DNA of 64,000 nt from an uncultured Bacteroidales bacterium. Lineage in GTDB: Bacteria; Bacteroidota; Bacteroidia; Bacteroidales; P3. Under the pieces are notes generated by a model. That model was given only the letters and a program-made list of their open reading frames with translations, was not told the origin of the DNA and did no database searches. Position numbers and translations under genes: made by a program. Position 1 is the first letter of the stretch. Each line of letters begins with the position of its first letter. The stretch spans positions 124,001 to 188,000 of the forward strand of contig CAMVMX010000002.1 in NCBI GenBank assembly GCA_947168665.1, given 5' to 3'. Below are positions 45,528 to 55,200 of the stretch, piece by piece.

Positions 45528-47099
45528 ATGTCAAGTATGAAACGCGCACACACATTACCGCACCTCTGGGCCCTGGGTGCCATTCTCGTGGCCGCCCTCG
45601 TCTCGTGCGGCAAGGATCACGGCCTCCTGCCCGACGGGGCTATCGTCCTCACCACCGAAGGGCATCAGTCGCCGTCCAAAACGTCCGTCTCCGCCAACAC
45701 GGTCCAGTGGACTGGTGGCGACATCGTATGGTTCTATGTGGGAGATTTCCCATTCGACTGTCCTGTCGTGGTCAGTGGCAGTACTGCCTACGTGGAAGAC
45801 AACACATTCCCCGACGACGATAACACTATCCGGGCTTACTATCCCTCCGAAATCTGCGATATGGACGATAGCCGTGTGGATAATTTAGGCACGGATGCCC
45901 CCACCGTGGTAATTCCCAACAGCTACACATGCCGTTACGATGAGCAGGGCCGTCAGGTGTTGCACCTGCCCCTGGCCGCCACCGCCCCCCCGGGAGCCGA
46001 CAGAATAGAGTTCAAGCACCTCACCGCCGCTGTCAAGGTGGTGATCAGGAACATCTCCGTCTATGACTTGACGCTCGACAGAGTGGTGGTTTCCAGCAGT
46101 GCATGGCAGCTCAGCGGAGCAATGACACTTGATTTGACCAGTGGCGGTTTCGGCATCACCCCGCAGCCCACATCCGACTTCAATTCTGTAACGGTCCGCT
46201 TTGCCGACGAACCCTTTCTCGCCCAGGGCCGCGGCGAGGCAGAGGTGCAGGTTCCCATCCGCCCTATCGGCTCCGGCGCACTCCGCATAGAGGTGTTTGC
46301 CCACGGCAGCCGACCGGCCGCCGCCGACCCCGATGTCCCAGCGGTGGATCAGACGGTGATCTGTCACTTCAGCCACGCCAACAATGTGTCCAACCTGGAC
46401 CGCAACGTGATGATTACTGCCCCTATAGCTCTCGTCCCCCGCGACAATACTTACCCCAACAGCCATACCACCGTCGACTTCTACGACAATTCTCTCTTCA
46501 CCATCAACTCCTCCGGCACCCAGGTTCGGTTCACCAAGGGCAATCTGACTGAGTCCGCTTCCGGCGCATGGGGATTCCACGACCACCAATACGATTTCTT
46601 CCAGACGCAGACCGACACGGAACGCGACCTTTTCCCTCAGGACATTGCCGGTGAGCGGAACAGCGGTGTCTACCGTGTCCTAACAAGCCAGGAATGGGAG
46701 TTCGTTCTGAATTCCGATTCGCGCACCACCACCCGTTACGCCAAGGCCCGCCTCACCCTCGCCGGCGAGACCTACGTCAACGGTCTCATACTCTTCCCCG
46801 ACGCTTATGTCCAGCCCCGCGGCATCCCCCTGCAGTATGTCAATGCCCCGAACCTCGGCACAGGCACCACCGTCCCCTACTCCGACTTCAACAGCTACAC
46901 GCTCGAACAATGGGGACAGATGGAAAGGGCAGGGGCCGTCTTCCTGCCCGCCACTCTGGGCTCGGGCGGCGAAGGGCGCTACTGGACTCCCGGCACCTCC
47001 GGCCAGCGGCTGTACTTCAACAACCATCAGCTATCCACAAGCCAGTCCGAACTCTCCACCAACTCCTGTTCCGTCCGGCTGGCAAAAATCATGAATTAA
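45528..47099 (+). CDS. Fimbrillin-like lipoprotein
   Basis: LVAALVSC lipobox; KTSVSANTVQWTGGDIVWFYVGD; RIEFKHLTAAVKVVIRN typical of the fimbrillin/Mfa-like family. Confidence 0.75.
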   Translation: MSSMKRAHTLPHLWALGAILVAALVSCGKDHGLLPDGAIVLTTEGHQSPSKTSVSANTVQWTGGDIVWFYVGDFPFDCPVVVSGSTAYVEDNTFPDDDNTIRAYYPSEICDMDDSRVDNLGTDAPTVVIPNSYTCRYDEQGRQVLHLPLAATAPPGADRIEFKHLTAAVKVVIRNISVYDLTLDRVVVSSSAWQLSGAMTLDLTSGGFGITPQPTSDFNSVTVRFADEPFLAQGRGEAEVQVPIRPIGSGALRIEVFAHGSRPAAADPDVPAVDQTVICHFSHANNVSNLDRNVMITAPIALVPRDNTYPNSHTTVDFYDNSLFTINSSGTQVRFTKGNLTESASGAWGFHDHQYDFFQTQTDTERDLFPQDIAGERNSGVYRVLTSQEWEFVLNSDSRTTTRYAKARLTLAGETYVNGLILFPDAYVQPRGIPLQYVNAPNLGTGTTVPYSDFNSYTLEQWGQMERAGAVFLPATLGSGGEGRYWTPGTSGQRLYFNNHQLSTSQSELSTNSCSVRLAKIMN

Positions 47100-47106
47100 G
47101 TTTTTT

Positions 47107-47137
47107 CTTGCCATGTGGAAAAAAAGATGTATTTTTG
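47107..47137 (+). promoter_or_regulatory. Bacteroidota promoter CTTG-N19-TATTTTTG for the CotH operon
   Basis: CTTG 47107-47110, TATTTTTG 47130-47137. Confidence 0.65.
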
Positions 47138-47192
47138 CACCTCGTTTTCCGCCTCTGCAGCCGGCGGCTGACGGAAATTTATAATTCATGAT

Positions 47193-49046
47193 TTGATGTC
47201 CCGCCAAAAGAAAACCATAGTAATAATCTTGGCCGCGCTCTCGGCAGTGCTGGTCGCGGCGGCGGTGTATAGTCTGCACATCAGGGCGGAGGAGCCGGAG
47301 GCTCTGCGTTTCGGGGTCCGGACCCCGGAGGGTGGCAGCATGCGGGTAGAATCCTACTTCTCGCCTGCCGACAGCTGCCACTACCTCTTCCTGCCATCCT
47401 TTGCCGACAGTAGCCGCCTTGTCCTGCTGGACGGACGTGTGCGGCAGGGCAGCCGACTGCTCCTGCCGGGCGACAGCCTCTCCATCCCCACTGCCGAATC
47501 CGCCCCACCTGTCTCGGCCGCCGACGGTGGTCGCGTCGTGGCGGTCAGGCTGGGTGGCGTGCCGCTGCTGAGCATCCGCATGGGCCACAAGGCGTGGCAG
47601 CAAGTGCAAGGCTCATGGCAACACCGGGTCTGCGCCACCATGGACATCTACGCCCCCGACGGGAAGCCCCTCTACGACGGCGGCGAAAGCCACATCACCG
47701 TCAAAAGCAGAGGCAACAGCACCTGGTGGTCGCCCAAAAAGCCCCTCCTGCTCATCCTGCCCCACCCCCGCCCACTGCTGGGCATGCCCCCCGGGCGCAA
47801 ATGGGTGCTGCTATCCAACGTGTTTGACCACTCCAACCTCCGCAACAAGATAGTCCTTGACTTTGCCGCCACCCACGGGACAGTCTGGTGCCCTGCGGGA
47901 CAGTTTGTCGACCTCGTGGTCGACGGCCGCTACTGGGGGCTCTACCTCCTTACGGAAAAAGTCGAACTGGCCGATTCGCGGCTGGACCCCGGCGGCGGAC
48001 CGCAATACCTCTTCCTCAACGACATCATCGAAACCATCCAAAAGTCCGGGAAACCCAGCTACCCCTTTTACTCCGACCAGCGAGTCGCCCTCGAAGGCTA
48101 CCGCAACGTGCGGGGTCCGATACCATACGACACCATCCAAGCCTCCCTTGCCGAGCTTAAGGCCACCCTGCAACAGGGCGACAGCCTCACCGCCGACCAG
48201 TTGGGCGCCATCATCGACACCCCCTCGTGGGCATTCAAATACCTCGTCGACGAAATGTTTGCCAACGGCGACTGCTGGCGGCGCAGCAACTACTTCCACT
48301 GCACAGGCCACGCCCCCTATCGGTTCTATGGAGGCCCCGTGTGGGATTTCGACATGTCCATGGGGGGCGGTGCAGCCGAGGAGGCCCTTGCCATGTCCGC
48401 CGAGGAACCCACCCACACACTCTTCAACTCCCCTCCCATCCGTCGTCAGGCAGCCCGATTCTACACCGCTGCCGCCCGCCCCTATATCCTGCGCCTGATA
48501 GAGGGAGGGCTCGACTCGATGAGCCGCCCCATTGCCCCTTCGGCCCGTGCCAACGCCCTGCGGTGGGACCACCCCGTCGTTCCCGCCCCCGATGGGAGCA
48601 GCCCCGACATACAGCAAATTAAAGACTTCTTCGTTCAGCGGATCCCGCTGCTCGACAGCCTCTTTCTGGGTGTGAACCCCCTGCCCGTCATAGCTTACGA
48701 AAACCCCGACACCGCCATGCGCGGCTTCTACACCACCACTCTCTACCACCCTGGCCGCACCCTGGGAGGCTATATGGGCCACCCCGCCGACAGCCTCTAC
48801 CGCCATACCCTGTGGATCGACTCCGCCACCATGCAGCACTTCACCGTCGACTCCGTGCTGCCCCCCGGCAGCCGCCTCGCCGTGGCCGCCCCCCAGGTTG
48901 GGACAGACCCTGCCCCGACCCCGCGTCTCACCCTTCGCAAATGGCTCCTGCCCGCCCTCTTCACCATCGCCCTTCTCTTTCTCTTTGCCGCTCTTCTCCT
49001 CCGCGAGGCCGACGGGTGGCGCCACCAACACAAAAACCGTCCATGA
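47193..49046 (+). CDS. CotH kinase family protein
   Basis: ITVKSRGNSTWWSPKKPLLLIL; WVLLSNVFDHSNLRNKIVLDFA; FVDLVVDGRYWGLYLLTEKVEL; WDFDMSMG. Confidence 0.88.
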   Translation: MMSRQKKTIVIILAALSAVLVAAAVYSLHIRAEEPEALRFGVRTPEGGSMRVESYFSPADSCHYLFLPSFADSSRLVLLDGRVRQGSRLLLPGDSLSIPTAESAPPVSAADGGRVVAVRLGGVPLLSIRMGHKAWQQVQGSWQHRVCATMDIYAPDGKPLYDGGESHITVKSRGNSTWWSPKKPLLLILPHPRPLLGMPPGRKWVLLSNVFDHSNLRNKIVLDFAATHGTVWCPAGQFVDLVVDGRYWGLYLLTEKVELADSRLDPGGGPQYLFLNDIIETIQKSGKPSYPFYSDQRVALEGYRNVRGPIPYDTIQASLAELKATLQQGDSLTADQLGAIIDTPSWAFKYLVDEMFANGDCWRRSNYFHCTGHAPYRFYGGPVWDFDMSMGGGAAEEALAMSAEEPTHTLFNSPPIRRQAARFYTAAARPYILRLIEGGLDSMSRPIAPSARANALRWDHPVVPAPDGSSPDIQQIKDFFVQRIPLLDSLFLGVNPLPVIAYENPDTAMRGFYTTTLYHPGRTLGGYMGHPADSLYRHTLWIDSATMQHFTVDSVLPPGSRLAVAAPQVGTDPAPTPRLTLRKWLLPALFTIALLFLFAALLLREADGWRHQHKNRP

Positions 49047-49744
49047 ACACCCCTGACCGTCCATACCGCCACGAATTCAAATACCTCGTCACCGACCCCC
49101 TGCGCGTGCTGCTCTACAACAGGCTCGTCAACATCCTGCCGTTAGACACACACGCTGGTCCCGACGGCGGCTACGCCATCCGCAGCCTCTACTTCGACGA
49201 CCCCGCAAACACTTGCTACCACCAGAACGAAGACGGTGTGGACCCTCGGCGCAAATACCGCATCCGCATCTACAACGCCTCTGACAGCCGCATCACCCTC
49301 GAATGCAAACGGAAGGAGCGTGGCATGACCCGCAAGACCGCCTCCCCCCTCACCAAAAGCCAGGCCCTGAGCCTTATAGGCGGTGTACCACCGCCCTTGG
49401 TCCGCCCTGGCCGGGAGCAGGCCACCCTCGTTGAGTTCCTGGCAGTGATGATGCAGCGGAGCATGCGCCCCGTAACCATCGTCGAATACCGGCGGACAGC
49501 CTTCGTTCACCCCGCGGGGAACGTCCGCGTCACTTTCGACACCGACATAGTGGCGTCGCGCGATTTCGGCAACTTCTTCGCCCCGTCGCCTCTGGTCCGC
49601 CCAGTGCTGCCGCCCGGCACCCACCTCATCGAAATCAAGTTCGACCACTACCTCCCCGACTTCATCTACTCTCTGCTGCAGACTGGCCAGCTGCAGCAAA
49701 CGGCCTTCTCCAAATTCTACCTCTCGCGCAAAATCAATATCTGA
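49043..49744 (+). CDS. VTC domain (polyphosphate polymerase-like) protein
   Basis: YRHEFKYLVTDPLRVLLYNRL; IRSLYFDDPANTCYHQNEDGVDPRRKYRIRIYN; LECKRKERGMTRKTASPLT; ATGA overlap with cotH-like gene. Confidence 0.88.
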   Translation: MNTPDRPYRHEFKYLVTDPLRVLLYNRLVNILPLDTHAGPDGGYAIRSLYFDDPANTCYHQNEDGVDPRRKYRIRIYNASDSRITLECKRKERGMTRKTASPLTKSQALSLIGGVPPPLVRPGREQATLVEFLAVMMQRSMRPVTIVEYRRTAFVHPAGNVRVTFDTDIVASRDFGNFFAPSPLVRPVLPPGTHLIEIKFDHYLPDFIYSLLQTGQLQQTAFSKFYLSRKINI

Positions 49745-49748
49745 CAGT

Positions 49749-50435
49749 ATGAAAATATTAGCATTCACATTCAACGACATTTTCAGGAAACCGTTCCTCG
49801 ACAGTTGGGGGAGCCAGCAGCCCTCGGTCACCGCTGCGGTGGTGAGTCTGCTGCTTGCCACGCTCATTGCCTTGTACGTCTTCTTCGTCTACAGGCTCGT
49901 CACCCGTAAGACGTTCTATTTGCGCAATTTCAATATCTCCTTAGTGGGGATAGCCCTCATCACTTGCGCCATCATCCTCACCATCCAGTCGAACATTGTG
50001 ATTTCGCTGGGCATGGTGGGCGCCCTGTCGATAGTGCGGTTCCGCACGGCGGTCAAGAATCCGATGGATCTCATGTTCCTCTTCTGGGCCTTGGGTGTGG
50101 GCATTATCTGCGGGGCGGGGCACGCCTTCTATGCGGTGGCGCTGTCGCTGCTGCTCACGTTGGTCATCCTGCTGCTTGACTGGTTGCCGGCGGTTCAGGC
50201 GCCGATGATTCTGGTGGTGAACGCCGCGGACCCGCGCGCGGAGGGCCGCATTATGGATATGGTGCGCAGCCACTGTCGCCGTGCGGAGGTGAAGGCCCGC
50301 AACACGACGGCGGCCACCCTGGCCATCACGGTGGAGCTGCGCCAGCCGGACGCGGAGTTGCTGACTTGCGTGCAGGATGTTCCGGGGGTTACGGCGGCCT
50401 CGCTGGTGGACCACACGGGCGAAACTACCCTCTAA
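49749..50435 (+). CDS. DUF4956 domain-containing membrane protein
   Basis: ISLGMVGALSIVRFRTAVKNPMDLMFLFWALGVGIICGAG. Confidence 0.88.
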   Translation: MKILAFTFNDIFRKPFLDSWGSQQPSVTAAVVSLLLATLIALYVFFVYRLVTRKTFYLRNFNISLVGIALITCAIILTIQSNIVISLGMVGALSIVRFRTAVKNPMDLMFLFWALGVGIICGAGHAFYAVALSLLLTLVILLLDWLPAVQAPMILVVNAADPRAEGRIMDMVRSHCRRAEVKARNTTAATLAITVELRQPDAELLTCVQDVPGVTAASLVDHTGETTL

Positions 50436-50475
50436 ACTGCAAAAAACACGATTCCGAAATATAATCACAACAATT

Positions 50476-52164
50476 ATGAGAAAGAAAGTACATCTTTTGG
50501 CGGCGGTGGCAACATTGGTCATGCTGCCGGCCTTGGGCGCGGCACAGGTCAAGCCCTGCGACGCAATCAGTTTTATGCCGTGGTGGGAGGATTTCCAGGC
50601 TTACCCCCACAACACTACTCCCCCGACGGAGCCAGCCTGCTGGCACTTCCAGGGGACTAACCAGCCCTCCATTGGTTCATACAACATCAACGGGGGGTAC
50701 CTTACGTGTGTGCTGGACCTTTACAGCACGGGCGAGACGTGGGCGGTGCTGCAGAACCCTTTCGACACCACTCTGCCGGTGAGCCATCTGCAGGTGACGT
50801 TCAGTGCAGGCAAGTCGCGCAACGACGCGTCGCTCAATTCTGACTTGATAATCGGCATTTGCAAAAACCCGTCGAACCCGGTGGGCAATTTCACCCCGTT
50901 AGACACGGTGCTGGCCATCCCTTACTGCTCGCCGGACACGATGGCGCGCTTCACTGTCGACTTTTCGGGCTATACGGACACGGGCCGCTATTTCTGCTTC
51001 CTGACCAAGCCTCTCCTGTCGTCGGGTGTCAATTTTCTGGCCATCGACAGCTTGGTGTTCGATTTCAACGACCACTGCATGACTCCGCTGCATTTCCGGG
51101 TGGATTTTGTCACCGACCGCTCGGCCACTTTTGGCTGGAGCCAGTACGGTTCCGGCCATGCCGACCTGGAGTACAAACGGGTGCCGGACACTGCGTGGAC
51201 GAGTCTGCCGGTGTCGGGCCGCAGCGTGACGCTCTCGACTTTGGCCCCCAACACGCAGTATATGGCTCGTGTGCGCCAGGACTGTTCGGTGGCCCTCAAC
51301 GGATGGTCCGACTGGTCGGACACGCTGTTTTTCACCACCGACACTGTGCGCTGCCGTATGCCGCAGGACTTGTTGTCGACGGACATCGGCAACTCCACCG
51401 CCACATTCAGCTGGACCGCCACAGGGGCTGCCACCTCGTGGGAAGTTCATGTGTTCAACAGCACATACGACCGCACTTTCACGGCCAGCAGCACCCCGTA
51501 CACAGTGACGGGGCTGAGTTATGGCACCAACTACCGGGTGTGTGTCCGCTCCATGTGCGACGCCTCGAACACTTCGGAATGGACCGACACTATCATGTTC
51601 ACCACCAGCTCCTGCTTCCCCGTGGGCGATGTGGTGGCCACTCCGGGCGTGCATGATGCCTTGATCCGCTGGACGGAGGGTACCAACTCGACCGGTGAGT
51701 GGGAAGTGTGCTACGGCCTTGTCGGTTTTGCGGCGGGCGACGTGCTGGGCGTGGTTCCCGTGACGGGGAATGCGGAACTGACCCTCACGGGACTTGATTC
51801 GGCTACTACCTACACCGCCAAGGTGCGCACACTGTGCGAAGACGGGCGTACCAGCGAGTATAAGGCTGTCACATTCACTACTCTGCAGGGACAGCAGCAA
51901 GGTATCAGCCCCGTTGGGCAGGTACGGGTGCAAGTCTACCCAAATCCCGCCACGAGTGTTGCCACCATCGCCATCGCTGGCGTAGAGGGGCCGGTCAAAG
52001 TTGCCGTGACGGGTATTGACGGGCGCACCCTCCAGTCGTTCACTAAGGTCTGCCCGGCCGACTGCGAGCTGACCATTGATGTCGAGGGGCTTGCCGCAGG
52101 CACATACATGGTGCGTGTTTACAACGACAGTTTCGACATCGTCCGCAAATTCAGTGTTCAATAA
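50476..52164 (+). CDS. Secreted FN3-domain protein with T9SS type A sorting domain
   Basis: Signal peptide; repeated FN3 motifs (LAPNTQYMARVRQDC, LSYGTNYRVCVRSMC, LDSATTYTAKVRTLC); CTD VQVYPNPATSVATIAIAG...AGTYMVRVYNDSFDIVRKFSVQ. Confidence 0.88.
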   Translation: MRKKVHLLAAVATLVMLPALGAAQVKPCDAISFMPWWEDFQAYPHNTTPPTEPACWHFQGTNQPSIGSYNINGGYLTCVLDLYSTGETWAVLQNPFDTTLPVSHLQVTFSAGKSRNDASLNSDLIIGICKNPSNPVGNFTPLDTVLAIPYCSPDTMARFTVDFSGYTDTGRYFCFLTKPLLSSGVNFLAIDSLVFDFNDHCMTPLHFRVDFVTDRSATFGWSQYGSGHADLEYKRVPDTAWTSLPVSGRSVTLSTLAPNTQYMARVRQDCSVALNGWSDWSDTLFFTTDTVRCRMPQDLLSTDIGNSTATFSWTATGAATSWEVHVFNSTYDRTFTASSTPYTVTGLSYGTNYRVCVRSMCDASNTSEWTDTIMFTTSSCFPVGDVVATPGVHDALIRWTEGTNSTGEWEVCYGLVGFAAGDVLGVVPVTGNAELTLTGLDSATTYTAKVRTLCEDGRTSEYKAVTFTTLQGQQQGISPVGQVRVQVYPNPATSVATIAIAGVEGPVKVAVTGIDGRTLQSFTKVCPADCELTIDVEGLAAGTYMVRVYNDSFDIVRKFSVQ

Positions 52165-52178
52165 AAAGTGCTTGAAAG

Positions 52179-52209
52179 AATGTGTTAATGCGTGAATGTG
52201 TTAATGCGT
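52179..52209. repeat. Two copies of AATGTGTTAATGCGT in tandem
   Basis: 52179-52193 and 52195-52209. Confidence 0.85.
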
Positions 52210-52279
52210 TAGTCTTTTGATTGCGCCAGACATTCCCACATTCCCATAATCCCTCATCAGCATATTAACATATTATAAT

Positions 52280-55200
52280 ATGAAGAATATTTTTAGAATC
52301 ATAGCGTTGCTGGTGGCCGCCGTGCTGCCTGTGGCAACATGGGGGCAGTCCTACCAGACTGTTCCTTACACAACCAGTTTCGAGGGCTTGTCCACTGGCG
52401 ACCAGCCCACCGGTTGGGTGGCTCTCCAGACGGGCCAGAATATGAGCATCACCTTTCCTTGTGCATACAGCTATGCCCCGAATGCTCATACGGGTAGTGT
52501 CTACTACGAGTTCGAGTTTTCCTCCAGTTCCACCAGCCGTAGCGAGCTGGTGGCCACCTGCGAGTTTGCCAACCCTTCAAGTCTGATGATAGACTTCTAT
52601 GCCGTCACCACCAGTGCCAATGCACCCGACCTCTTTGAGGTGGGTGTGATGGAGGACAGTGTCTTTGTCCCTGTTGACACGGTGGCCTTTACCACGGCCT
52701 CGTCGTTCAGCTCTTCCAACTATTCCCGCTACCGTGTCTATCTGGCCGAGTACTCTGGCGACGGTCACCGTATCGCTTTCCGCGCGACTCGCACCACATC
52801 GGGTCAGATGACTTTCTTTATGGACGACCTGACGATCGACAATGCGCCCAGCTGTGCCTATATGCCGGGTACGCCGTCGGCCACCGTCGATTCCAACAGT
52901 GCTATCCTCACTTGGGGTGCTCCATCGGTGTCGATGGGCTATTTCATCTATCTCAATAACGACAGCTCTTGGTATTTTTCCTCTACTAACAGCTACAATT
53001 TCGTCGGCCTGGATGCCAACACCCAGTACAGCGGTATGGTCTACAACACCTGCAACGGGGCTGACACCAGCGAGGCTGTCCCCTTCAGCTTCCGCACGGC
53101 CTGCGGCATGACGGCTCTGCCCTTGGCCGAGGGTTTCGATGGGGGCAGTCTGCCCTCTTGCTGGAATGTAACCGAGGTTTCGGGGTCCTATCCCCAGGCT
53201 TACGGCAGTTATGCCCACAGCGGCTCGGGTTGCCTCCGCATGTATGGCACGGGGCAGTACCAGTCCATCGCCACCCCGTTGATTTACGCCGACCTCAACC
53301 AGCTTCAGTTGAGGTTCTGGGCCCGGCGCTCGTCGTCCTACTACAATTCGGCTTTCGCGGTGGGGTATACCACCAGTCTCGACTCGGTTCCGAACATCGC
53401 GTGGGTCGACACTGTCGCGCCCGGCACCGATTATGCCGAGTATCTCTATCAGTTTGAGTATGCCCCTGCCGCCCACGGCTATGTGGTGTTCCGCAAGACT
53501 TCCTATTCGGGCGACTATGGGTCGCTCTATATCGACGATGTCGAGGTGTCGCTGGCCCCCACGTGCCTGTCCATGCCGGGCACGCCGGTGGTTGATGCGG
53601 TCGACTCGGCCAATGCCCGTCTCCACTGGGCTGCCGCCCAGGAGGGCAATTATTATGCCCTCTATGTCGAGCAGGACAGCTCGTGGCACGACTCATACGA
53701 CACGTCCTACACCATCACCGGTCTTGCCCCCAACACTTTCTATACTGGCCGTCTTTACAATATCTGCTCGGCGGGCGACACGAGCAATTGCACTTATTTC
53801 AGTTTCCGCACTTTGTGCGCAACCACGGTGCTTCCCCTCCATGAGGATTTCGACGGCTATAATGGCGAGTTTCCCTCTTGTTGGCGAATCACCGAGCAGT
53901 CGGGTTCTTACCCGATGGTGTCCACCAGTGGCGGCCGCAGCGGCTGGGGCATTTATATTTATGCCTACAACGCGCACGTGTCTATTGCCTCACCCCGCAT
54001 CGAGCAGCCCATCAACACTGTTGAAACTAAATTCTGGGCTCGCCAGACCAGCAACGACGGTATGCGTGTGGTGGTAGGCTATGTCACCAACCTCGACTCG
54101 GTGGCCACAAGTGCCGTCTGGCTCGACACATTCGACCTCACCACCTCCTGGGCCGAATATACAGCCGATTTCTCGCGCCTCACCACGGCCGACACCGGCT
54201 ATGTCGTCTACCGCAAGCTTTCGGGCGGCTACAACTCTGTCTATATCGACGACATTACTATCCGCCAAGTCAGCACCTGCGCTTACCCCGCATCGCTCTA
54301 TTCCACAGGCACCGCTTCGGGCCAAATGAGCCTTGCTTGGGTAGACAGCGTTGGCTCCGCCTGGCAGGTGGTCTATGGCCCCCAGGGCATGGACCCCGAC
54401 ACTGCCACCGTCAACACCGCCACCGTATACACCAATGCAGCCACCCTCACGGGTCTGGCCGACAGCATCACTTACGACTTCTATGTCCGCACGCTTTGCT
54501 CAGGCGAAAACAGCTACTGGCAGGGCCCCCTCACGGCACGCCCCAACCTCTATGTCATGACCGCCAGCGCTTCTGACACTGTCAGCATGTGTGGCGGCAC
54601 GATTGTCGACAATGGCGGCCTGGACGGCAACTATGCCTACAACCAGAACTCCACCCTTGTGGTTTATCCCACTGAGGAGGGGCAGACCATCCGCATCCGC
54701 GGCAGTTACCACACCTACTCCTCTGACCCCATGTATGGCCAGCTCACTCTCTACGAGGGTGTCGGCACCACGGGCCGTGTGCTGGGTACCTTCTCTGGCC
54801 AGGACACCCTCAACGTCCTCTCGCTCGAAGGGGCTGTCACCATCCGCTACACCTCGGCGGGCTATAGCGACTATTATACATCCGAAGGCTATGAACTCCT
54901 TGTCAGCTGCGAGCCGCTGGCCTCGTGCAATCCTGTTTACGATGTCGAAGTGTCGGCTGTGGCTGGTTCTTCTGCCATCGTAAGCTGGGAGTACGGCACG
55001 GCTGTGGTTCCGGAGAGTTTCACAGTCACGGTCACCGACACCGCCTTAGGCTCAACCGTCGCCTACACTGTGGCCGACACCGTGCGCAGCTACCAGTTGA
55101 GCGGCCTCACCCAGACCACCACCTATCTCGTCACCGTCATGGCCAACTGCTCCGCCACCGATGCCAGCGACCCCGTGGGTGCCTATTTCACTACCACCTG

